Below are positions 56,128-64,000 of a stretch of DNA of 64,000 nt, one piece after another. The notes under the pieces are model-generated. The model was not told where the DNA came from. It ran no database searches and saw only the letters and a program-made list of their open reading frames with translations. The position numbers and the translations under genes were made by a program. Positions within the stretch are counted from its first letter, which is position 1. Every line of letters begins with the position of its first letter. The stretch comes from Cladorrhinum sp. PSN259 (taxonomy: Eukaryota > Ascomycota > Sordariomycetes > Sordariales > Podosporaceae), in contig MU867063.1 in the NCBI GenBank assembly GCA_033725935.1, positions 739,694 to 803,693 on the forward strand, in the 5' to 3' direction.

Positions 56128-56991
56128 CTGTCGAGTTTCACGAGGCAACGCAGAATAGTTTCAAATTAATCGCCATCAGTCACTCGATATCAAGGTTTGG
56201 TTTGCCGTTTACGGCGCCGGGTGCCGGCCTTGTGATGGATCAACACGAAGACGTAGTAGGGGCATCATGGTGGTGAGGTACGTAGTAGATAACGCAGCGA
56301 GCAGGCGCTTGTCTTCTTGACAAAACTACCAACCGTGGGTTTGAATATGAATTTTACGTGCTGGTACTTGGAGTCACAATTTTAAGCACGGTGAATTGGT
56401 CAGGACCAGGCACTTCCATAAACAAAGTAGATTGGGATGGCCAAAACTTCATCTACTGCCTCTAGCGCCGGATAAACTCCAAGTCTTAGGAGTGTAGAAA
56501 TGGAAGCTACCTAGTAGTGCCACAGAAGGAAACTCAGCAAGTTTGAAGGAAGAATCAATCAGACATGACCCTTTACAAAAACCTGCTTTGTCATCAGAGT
56601 GCAAACGAAAGGAAAGACATGAATTACTTCCACTCATGATACCTGGTAAGGTAAGGTAGCTCTTGCCTTGTCATATTCTGACTAGAAATTCCAACCTCAA
56701 CTTGAAAAATTCGAAGCTGAATTTTTCTGTCTGAAAAAAGGTACTTCGCATCAATTCTCGTACTACATATCATTTCAGGCTCCTATGAATCATAATCACA
56801 GAAAAATCAATCGATATTCGACAAGCAAGTAGTCAACAAGATTTCATTAAGTTGGGTATCATTGTCCATCCAAAGTCACACACAATCCTGTTCCAAACCA
56901 GAATCCCAAAAATAAACTATCACTACACAGTTCACTCACTGCCATCATGTCCTCCCACCAACTTTCTTCCCGATCCTCTCACCCCTCAGCT
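56128..56991. other. Intergenic between the DUF3669 gene and the rvt gene
   Basis: Convergent 3' flanks. It contains the right copy of the direct repeat (56264-56358); the sequence near 56420-56460 resembles that near 53480-53550. No gene is supported. Confidence 0.5.
56264..56358 (+). repeat. Right copy of a diverged direct repeat
   Basis: Same orientation as 54751-54850, about 1.5 kb apart, enclosing the frameshifted DUF3669 gene. Confidence 0.75.
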
Positions 56992-59661
56992 TCAACCCTG
57001 CCACTTGAACCGACTCTCCCTCAACATGGTAATCAACCCAGTCGGCAGCAACCCCTCATCAACCAAGACCAACCCCCCAAACTTGCTAATGATGTCCTTG
57101 TGATATAGCTGCACAACCCACTTCTCGTCCGCACTGAACTGATACCACGAACAGACGACATTACTGGCCAGCGCCGCGCTCACAGCGCCGCGAGCCTCGA
57201 TCTCAACCTCGTCCATGGGCTCCTCCCTGAGCTCGTCAAAGACCCCCCTGAGCTTTGACGAGGTCCGCTCCGCGTACCTGCTGTACTCCTCCAGCGACAT
57301 GAACGGCTCCTCTCTCAGATCTTGAAACTCTGGATTTTTACTAGCATTCATCCAGAAGTAGGCCCCAGGCGCGCTCAAGTCGCCTTCGACGGCCGTCTCG
57401 AACTTTGTCTTGGCTTGGTGATACTCGAGCTCGTTTTGCCGGTGGTACTTTTCCATGAAATCCTCGGGGTTTTCTGCAATGGATGAGCGGTGCAAAAGTA
57501 CCGAGATGAACGGGTTCTTGAGCCCGAGGCCGCCGAGAGAGGTGGGATAATACAAGAAGCCATCGGGGATGTCGTCAGGGGAAAGACCGAACCGAGAGGC
57601 GATCATGTCCTTGAGGTGCTTACCGACGCCGCCGGGCGAAATCGCTTCCTGGATGCGCTTGAACGTCGCGAGCATGCTGTCCATGTGGGCGCGGCCGTAC
57701 GCCTGGCAGGGCTTGCCGAAATTGTTGACAAAGAAGCGATAGCCATAGATATTCCACGCCTGGACAAAGTCGAGCACACTGCGGCAGCCCTGCAGTTGCA
57801 ATCGCAGCTCCGCGATGTGCTTGTCAACCTCATCCTGCCGGATGACCAAACGGCCTGTCGTAGGCTCCAACTTGAGGAACCCCCAGGTCACGTCGCCACT
57901 GGGCAGGCTTGTGCCGCTTTCACTGTGGTCCACCATCGAGACGTCACTGCCCTGCTTGGATATGCGTGCGCTGCCGGTCTTGGCCTGATTTATTTCCAGT
58001 CCCATCATATCCTTGAACTCAATGATCACGTCCCAGGCTTTGACGCACTGCTCAACACCTCCCCAGAGCCAAATGTCATCATGAAGCCGGTACAGACGCG
58101 TACCGTCGGCCTTTTGGTTTACCGCAAAATCCAAGCAAAACAAGAGTGATTCGCCAAAAAAGTCGGCCACCGGCGTGCTAATCGGCGTGCCACGCTTTCG
58201 AATCCGGTTGGGGGCGTCAGAGGAATCCTCCTTGAACCTGATGGGAGCTTCCAGGACTCGCCTGAAGAAGTCTATCCACTCCTTATTGATTCCAAAGAAG
58301 TCCAGAACTGCAAAGATGCTCGAGTGCGGGATGGACGGCCCAAACCAGGTAAAGTCGGACCGGATAACCGTCATCTCCTTGCCCAAGCTCGTAGCCATGG
58401 AAATCTCGGCCAAAAGCTGCTGTAAGAGCCCTTGTACGACCGCGGTGTGACTCTTGCGTGTGTCGCCTGGCAGTTTCTCTTCGCCATTGTTTCCATAAGG
58501 CCCTCTTACCTCTTCGAAGGACCTTGGCAGCTGGTCCAACAGAATGTGCTCACGGAACTCTGCATCACGCCAGCTCTGTACTGAGTTCCCATGCAGTACC
58601 TGCGGGCTATGCCCTCCACGTCCACGTCTTCCACCCCGTACCGACTGTGACGGAACGGGGACGGGGGCCTGGGCGAGGAAGAAGTTTCGTCGACGAGAGT
58701 CTTCCTTGGAGATAGCCTTGGTGTCCGACTTCCACACCCCATGAGACTCGGTAAACGACACGAGAGCCTCACGTAGCGCCACAGCAAATCGGAGACCGAT
58801 GTAGTAAATGAATATGGAGTGAAGCAAGTCCTCGTCGGTGTAAAACCGGTATCGGCCGTTGAGGTTTCTTCGTTGCTCAACAACGAGTGGCGAATCCCAG
58901 GTCCAGGCGTCGAGATCAGCCAGCCGAACATTGAGCACGTCGGCGATTTCCGAGAGTACCACATCGTTCCCTAGGAAGTCCCTCATGGTGGCCCGCTTCT
59001 CTTCCATCAACGCATCGCTCCTAAGCATGCCCCTGATACACGTCTTCAGAATGTCCGTGTTGAAGTGCTGCTGGGACTTCCAGTCCTCCTGAAATTTCTT
59101 CATCCTATCCCTGATGGACTCGAGAGCCGGCTGCGCATCCTTGGAGGAGAATACGTCATCCAGGTACGCACGAATTGCCTCGGTGTCGGTTTCCCTAGCC
59201 TTGAAGACGTATTCCTCCCAGGTGGCGCGCTGTTGGTGCATCTCTTCACGACCAACAACGACAAATTCGGGGTCTGCTTGCTTCCCCGAGGCAATCCATT
59301 CCGTAACTAGCTTGCCATAGAGAGACGCAAAATCGTACTTGTTGGACTGCGCGTCGAGCCGAGTTCGCAGGGATTCTTCGCTGTCTTTTAGAAAAGTTTC
59401 CGAGACAGAAGGGTCGAATTCTGACTGTTCAATGAAGACGTCCAGGTTCTTAAGCTCTGGCTTGTCTGGGCCTCCTGGTAGAATCTTTTTTGCACCCTCG
59501 AGAAGCACAGCTGCACGCTTGGCCGCATCATTCTCAGACGCGGCGCTCTCGAGAAGGGTATGCTTCTTGGCCTTGTATGAGCCATTTTGCTTCTTAAGCT
59601 GGTCGAGTTTGATGGCAGTGATGGTGGAGAGCGTCTTGGATAGAACATCCTGGGAAGCCAT
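56992..59661 (-). CDS. rvt: Reverse-transcriptase-related cellular gene (rvt family)
   Basis: An intronless frame of 889 aa starting at MASQDVLSKTLSTI. The central part carries the reverse-transcriptase motif order: TVIRSDFTWFG (motif A Asp near residue 435), RKRGTPISTPVADFFGESL (motif B, near 480), YRLHDDIWLWGG (motif C, Asp-Asp near 527), DMMGLEINQAKTGS (motif D) and DVTWGFLKLEP. The HDDxWxWG form of motif C and a long N-terminal region of about 300 residues rich in charged helices are characteristic of rvt genes. These are single-copy, domesticated RT relatives found in fungi and some bacteria, distinct from retrotransposons. No integrase, endonuclease, RNase H, LTR or target-site duplication is visible, which fits a host gene. 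The family makes multimers and has nucleotidyl-transferase activity in vitro; its cellular role is unknown. Confidence 0.9.
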   Translation of the reverse strand: MASQDVLSKTLSTITAIKLDQLKKQNGSYKAKKHTLLESAASENDAAKRAAVLLEGAKKILPGGPDKPELKNLDVFIEQSEFDPSVSETFLKDSEESLRTRLDAQSNKYDFASLYGKLVTEWIASGKQADPEFVVVGREEMHQQRATWEEYVFKARETDTEAIRAYLDDVFSSKDAQPALESIRDRMKKFQEDWKSQQHFNTDILKTCIRGMLRSDALMEEKRATMRDFLGNDVVLSEIADVLNVRLADLDAWTWDSPLVVEQRRNLNGRYRFYTDEDLLHSIFIYYIGLRFAVALREALVSFTESHGVWKSDTKAISKEDSRRRNFFLAQAPVPVPSQSVRGGRRGRGGHSPQVLHGNSVQSWRDAEFREHILLDQLPRSFEEVRGPYGNNGEEKLPGDTRKSHTAVVQGLLQQLLAEISMATSLGKEMTVIRSDFTWFGPSIPHSSIFAVLDFFGINKEWIDFFRRVLEAPIRFKEDSSDAPNRIRKRGTPISTPVADFFGESLLFCLDFAVNQKADGTRLYRLHDDIWLWGGVEQCVKAWDVIIEFKDMMGLEINQAKTGSARISKQGSDVSMVDHSESGTSLPSGDVTWGFLKLEPTTGRLVIRQDEVDKHIAELRLQLQGCRSVLDFVQAWNIYGYRFFVNNFGKPCQAYGRAHMDSMLATFKRIQEAISPGGVGKHLKDMIASRFGLSPDDIPDGFLYYPTSLGGLGLKNPFISVLLHRSSIAENPEDFMEKYHRQNELEYHQAKTKFETAVEGDLSAPGAYFWMNASKNPEFQDLREEPFMSLEEYSRYAERTSSKLRGVFDELREEPMDEVEIEARGAVSAALASNVVCSWYQFSADEKWVVQLYHKDIISKFGGLVLVDEGLLPTGLITMLRESRFKWQG

Positions 59662-60734
59662 TGCGTGGTGATGATGGGCTGTTGTGATTAGGGGTTTAGT
59701 GTGAGAAGGTTCGTTGATCTGAGAGCGTTGTTGTATTGGGGAAGCGCTGCTTGGAAAAAGGCTGGTCCTGATGGGTAGTGGAGGGAAGAGTAGAGTGCCG
59801 AATTTTCATGACCTGAAGTGAGAGAGCCGTGTCATTGTTAAAGTAGAGCCAGAACATGGGTGGACAATGACGTGGATTGAGGACGGGTGAGGCCGGTGTG
59901 TCATGGATCCAGTTTAGACTCATTGGCCGGTGTTGAGGACGTTGACACGGAGGACAAGCGACGACCCGATCGGGCGGTGAGCCATCTTTGGAAAGGTGGT
60001 AGTAGAGTAATAGCCGGTTTTGACCAAGCTGTGCAGGCAAACCCCAGTACACATGTTGGTTGCTGTAAGTGATGATTCAATATTGAGCAATGCTGGATGA
60101 TTTGGGTGTGCTGAATGTGCTGTGAAAAAGAAAACTCCAGATTGGGAATTGAGGACGGATGGGCCAAACCCACCTAAGTGGCACCAGCCTAAAAACACGG
60201 AAGATGAAAAAAAAAAAAAAAAAATCTGACAAGGATCCCCCCCACTTAGTAAACAGAGAATGACAGCAATCAGATGCATCACATCACTTCAAGAATTGAA
60301 ATTTTGACTATCATTGAATCCATTTTTTTGCCTCGCGCACGCCAGACCAAGAAACGAAAAAAGAAAGCATTGTCTCATGTTCATCGTGAGCCATTTCAGC
60401 CTCCAAAGGACCACCCGGGCGCCTCCCACTTAATGGGAAAACACAAACACCGCCAGAAACTGATATTTGCCATTGCCCTTCCTGGTCACTATCAACCAAA
60501 AAGAAAAACAAAGCAGATGAAAACTGAAAGGAATTCTTCAAGTGAGCAAAACTGCATAAACACAAACGAAAAAAAAACAGGAGAGATACGAAATGAAATG
60601 ATTCTAAGCGACCGCGAGCTACTATAGTGCTACAAAGCTGTTGCGTAAATACCGAGAGTTTTATGTTTTCTTGGTCTGGCAGCAGCCTTGTCCATCCGTC
60701 TCATCGTCCCAGCCAATTATCGCCACAAACAGTA
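59662..60734. other. Intergenic between the rvt and Rgd2-like genes
   Basis: About 1.07 kb: promoter of the rvt gene (left part) and 3' flank of the Rgd2-like gene (right part). An 18-base A run lies near 60207-60225. No gene is supported; frames here are short and featureless. Confidence 0.5.
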
Positions 60735-63506
60735 TTACTGATAGTCCATTGGCGCGTCTGTCAGAGCAACACCACGCTGCGAAGCGTTAGCCTCAGCAAT
60801 AGGTTGCTGTCCGGGAGGTGGAGTTGGGGTTGATGTCCGCCGGGAAGCTGCTGAAGCGGGAGTTACACGGCGACCGCTCGAGAAACGGGCACCGCTTCGG
60901 CCTAGGGAGTTCCTCTTTTCGAGTGTGGACTCGTTCTCAACCTTGGCTACCTGTGGGTCTGTGGCTGTAGCTCCAACGATAGGCGCAGCAGGCGCGAGGA
61001 CTCCCGAAGGAGTTGATCCATTCAAGAAGTTGCCATCAGAGGGATGGCTGAGGCCCATGGAGGCATCATCGGGAACCTCGAGGCTTGTCCTCTTGGGAAG
61101 AACGGGACCCAAGCTCGTTCTCTTGCTGCGTGCCTGCGTTGGGCTGGTAAGGCCGGTAGAGATTGGGAACCGTGTCTCGGGCCCACCAACACTTCTGTCG
61201 CGAGCGTGACCGCGCGGGCCAGGAGCAGGTGAAGTTGCGCGACTCCGGCTGCCTTGAGCCTTCTCAAGAAGTAGCCGATTGCGCTCTTCCATATGAGTCT
61301 TGCGGTTGCTCTCATCAGTCGAGATTGCTCTTGGCCGAGCTTGGTTTCCACGGACAGAGCCAGTGGATTGTGAAGATGACATGCGCTTGAGCTCATTGAA
61401 GATTGCATCCTTGTGAGCGAAGAGATCTCGTACAAGACGGTAGGCGTGCTTCTCCTCCAAGGTGAGGGATGTCTCAGTACGAGGGCGCAAAATGCAGGGA
61501 GCGAGACTGGTCGCAAGCTTGACAATGTACTCCTCATCGGCTGATGTCAAATCAATGAGGCGTGTAAAGTGGTTCATGCAGGCATCCAAGGTGGCAATAT
61601 TGGTGAGTCGAAGTTGAGATAGAGTCTGCTGAAGGATGGGAACACGGGCAGCATCGCCGCCATCTCCGGTTGGCGTGGTGTAGATAGTTCTGATAATCTC
61701 GTAGACGTGGGACGAGACCAAGGAATCTAGCCATTGTCAGTAAGTTTCAGTTTAGCAAGTGGGTAAGGTAAATTAAGATGCGGACGTACCAGGGAGCTCA
61801 AGCAAGTACAACTTCAACAAGCTCGCAACAGTGGGTATATCGAATTCAGCAAAGGTTTCTAATGCAGGAGCCTTTCCGTTGTTGACCTTTGCCCTCAGCT
61901 TGTGGGTCTGAGTAAGGGGCACTTCATGCAGCCACACTCCTCTACGCGCCTCGTCCCCTTCAAGATCAGGATAATGGTGGTCGAGATATGTCAGGAGAGT
62001 GGTGACAATAATTGGCACCCGCTTCCTGTCAGCCCTGGCGCGGGCCTCAAGATCGACGCCAAAGGTCTGTTCGTCGACCTTGTTATAGTAGTTCTCATAA
62101 ACCACCACCTTCGGAGCAAAACTACCAGTCCGGTAGTTTTCCAAAAGATAACGCAAGTCACCAAGAGGCTGCACTGTCTCTTGGTACAGCATCATATTGT
62201 CTACAGTCGACTGCAAGCTGGGGATGACGTTGCTGATAGTACCAGAGAAGTCCAGCACGACCGTCTTGATGGCCTTGAGTCGGTCGAGCTCACAGCGCTC
62301 AAGGAACTTGAGATGCAGGTAGATGGCCTCCTCAAGCTCGCAGCGCATCTCGTCAAGCTTCTGCACACTAGCCTTGTACTTTTCATCGGCCTCCCGTGCC
62401 TCGCGACGCATACGTTCGGCTGGCGTCTCGTTGGGGCGTGAGGTGTTGAGGACGTCCCACTTCGCAAGGTACTCGGTCACGGTGCCAACTACGGGAGAAT
62501 CTGACCCGTCGGCGCCCCCCACAGGGATGGAGAATGTCCTTGAAATCGACTTCTTCTCTGGAATACCAGCCATTTCAAATGCCTTGGGCCGCCACTGGTA
62601 GTTCATCTTGGAGCTGTTTGCAAAGGTGTTACCAACATTGCCCACCAGACGGAGGAAGCCATGGGTCACGAGATCCTGGCCAATTCTTTCAGCATAGCTA
62701 ACGCTTGAGCTTCCCATGTGCTTCTGAAGATATTCCACGATATCTGTTCCGGCAGAGGTGCTTTGATATGTACCCAAGATCGGGACCTTGGTCTCGCCAA
62801 TCTTGATGGTGTTGAGCATGTGTTCGAGAATCTTCTTCATCTTCTCTGGGGGATACGTCTCGTCGCCAATTTCGTAGGGCTCCTCCTCCTCGGTCACCTC
62901 GGGTTCAACCTTGATCTCGGGAATTCCCTGCTTCGCTACCGGGCTGTCCTGGGGGTCTTGGAATGCGAGCTTATTCTCTTCTTCAAGGTCCTCAACCAGA
63001 CGGCACTTGTTGAAATAGGTGCTCCTAAGCTTCTTGATAAGTTCCGCTTGTTTATCATGTGCCTTGATCCGTCCTTGCAGCTCCTCCTGAGAATCTTGTA
63101 TCCGCGACTCGTGGGCGTCGCACCAGCGTGAAAAGGGGGTAATGACAAGGTCTCGAATGTTTTGCGCAATCTTTTTGTGGTTCTTGCCAGCATCCTCCAT
63201 CTCGGTTCGCACTCCCTCGTAGGCTTTGCGCACGCTGGCTCCATCGTCACGGCCAAATCCTCCCTGTATTTTGTCGACCGCGGGAGCAATTTCGGAAAGA
63301 CGCTGACCGTAGGTATCCTCGGCTTCGGCGCGCATTCGTGCGATGGTGAGCACCTGGCGATTTTCAATGGTACCTTGCTGGAGCTTGCCAAACAGGACCC
63401 CAAGTCCTTGTTGCAGTCAGCGCAACATGTCAACGGGTGAGGTGCAGAACAGAGCTTTACCTGCGGCATAGTCATTCGACCAGAACGAATCTGCGAATCC
63501 CGGCAT
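60735..63506 (-). CDS. rgd2: F-BAR/DEP/RhoGAP protein (Rgd2-like), 3 exons
   Basis: Exons 63506-63461, 63406-61790 and 61726-60735 join to 884 aa. The first exon starts MPGFADSFWSNDYAAG, the canonical beginning of fungal F-BAR proteins, followed by GVLFGKLQQGTIENRQVLTIARMRAE. Order: F-BAR (about 1-200) with coiled-coil character; DEP (about 225-310, TDIVEYLQKHM, GFLRLVGNVG); a second F-BAR-related helix; RhoGAP (about 450-650, FGVDLEARA, VPIIVTTLLTYLDHH, TVASLLKLYLLELPDSL, HFTRLIDL, LATSLAPCILRPR); then a Ser/Pro-rich tail. This matches yeast Rgd2, a GTPase-activating protein for Cdc42/Rho5-type GTPases acting at the membrane in polarised growth. Where the catalytic Arg finger (GIFR-type) is expected, the sequence reads RGVWLHEVPL, so no arginine finger is evident. 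Confidence 0.9.
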
Positions 63507-64000
63507 TTTGGCTATTGCGCCTTGGACTTTCAATGTTGAGCTTTTGTCTTGCCCAGTGTGAAGGCGTGGTAGCAACCGGTAGAAAGATGATCGATATCAG
63601 TTGATCTCGTGTGGAGAGCCAGTTACGGCACAGCTCCGGGTGTGTGTGGGTGTAACCAGGACGAAGTTTTGGGAATACGGTCCAGTTGTGCTTTCTGTGC
63701 AAGACAATTGAGGCTGAGGCCGACCTCGATCTTGGCGAGGCGAGAGTTGGCTGGACAGCGTCAGCCAGAGGGGAGCAAGCCAACAAGGGTATTGGGCACG
63801 AATCCCTGCTTTTTCACGGATTTGTCGGGTTGCAAACCACAGCTGGAGGTTGAGGCCTGAAGATGACACCCGAGTAGCGAGTGGCAGCTGGTGTGTAGCT
63901 CAAAGCACGAAAGGAACAAACAAAAGGATGGCCAGCTACAAAAAAAAAATTAAAAGTCCGGATTCATTCACGAAGGGCGAAGAAGGGGGGGCATGGACCC
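63507..64000. other. Promoter region of the Rgd2-like gene, window edge
   Basis: Upstream region of the F-BAR/DEP/RhoGAP gene. No other gene is recognised before the window ends. Confidence 0.5.

Noticed and set aside
1..64000. CRISPR arrays, rRNA, tRNA or complete transposable elements
   Set aside because: No regularly spaced direct repeats with unique spacers, no rRNA-like stretch, and no transposase, integrase or LTR were recognised. I did not find a convincing tRNA by eye, but a tRNA scan would be needed to exclude one.

Overview
The window is nuclear DNA of a filamentous ascomycete (Pezizomycotina). Genes are split by many short introns (about 50-80 nt, GT-AG, with RCTRAC-like branch points). 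The gene content is typical of these fungi: a HET-domain protein, a Git3-like receptor, a cyanovirin-N-like secreted protein, a DUF3669 protein, an F-BAR/DEP/RhoGAP protein and a large polyketide/non-ribosomal peptide gene cluster. The gene content does not settle the species. All splice structures given here were worked out by hand from reading frames, conserved motifs and splice signals.

Left arm (1-15.2 kb): a divergent ten-exon homocitrate synthase; a HET-domain protein; a T5orf172/GIY-YIG-like protein; an orphan two-exon gene; a Mn superoxide dismutase; a nearly 2 kb stretch without a supported gene; and a secreted Ser/Thr-rich wall-type protein ending in Gly-Tyr repeats.

Centre (15.2-40.6 kb): a compact four-gene biosynthetic cluster. 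It holds a three-module NRPS (T-C-A-T-C-A-T-C-A-T-CT, about 4,014 aa, minus strand), a BAHD/trichothecene-type acyltransferase (minus), a highly reducing PKS (KS-AT-DH-MT-ER-KR-ACP, 2,612 aa after removing two introns, plus) and an acyl-AMP ligase (638 aa, three exons, minus). This is the emericellamide/beauveriolide type of gene set. The PKS would build a reduced, methyl-branched acyl chain. The ligase and acyltransferase would hand it to the leading T domain of the NRPS, three amino acids would be added, and the terminal condensation domain would release the product, probably as a macrocycle. The predicted product class is therefore a cyclic lipo(depsi)tripeptide. No transcription factor, transporter or tailoring oxidase lies in the cluster.

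Right arm (41-64 kb): a small secreted CVNH protein, a Gfo/Idh/MocA oxidoreductase, a small Cys-containing orphan, a Git3-like GPCR, a four-TM membrane protein, a 42-bp minisatellite interrupted by about 220 bp of unrelated DNA, a tandem pair of paralogous orphan genes, a DUF3669 gene with a one-base frameshift flanked by diverged direct repeats, a domesticated reverse-transcriptase-related gene of the rvt family, and an Rgd2-like F-BAR/DEP/RhoGAP gene without a visible arginine finger.

The observations most worth following up are the lipotripeptide cluster, the rvt gene, the rearranged 52-56.4 kb region and the homocitrate synthase with odd splice sites and substitutions.
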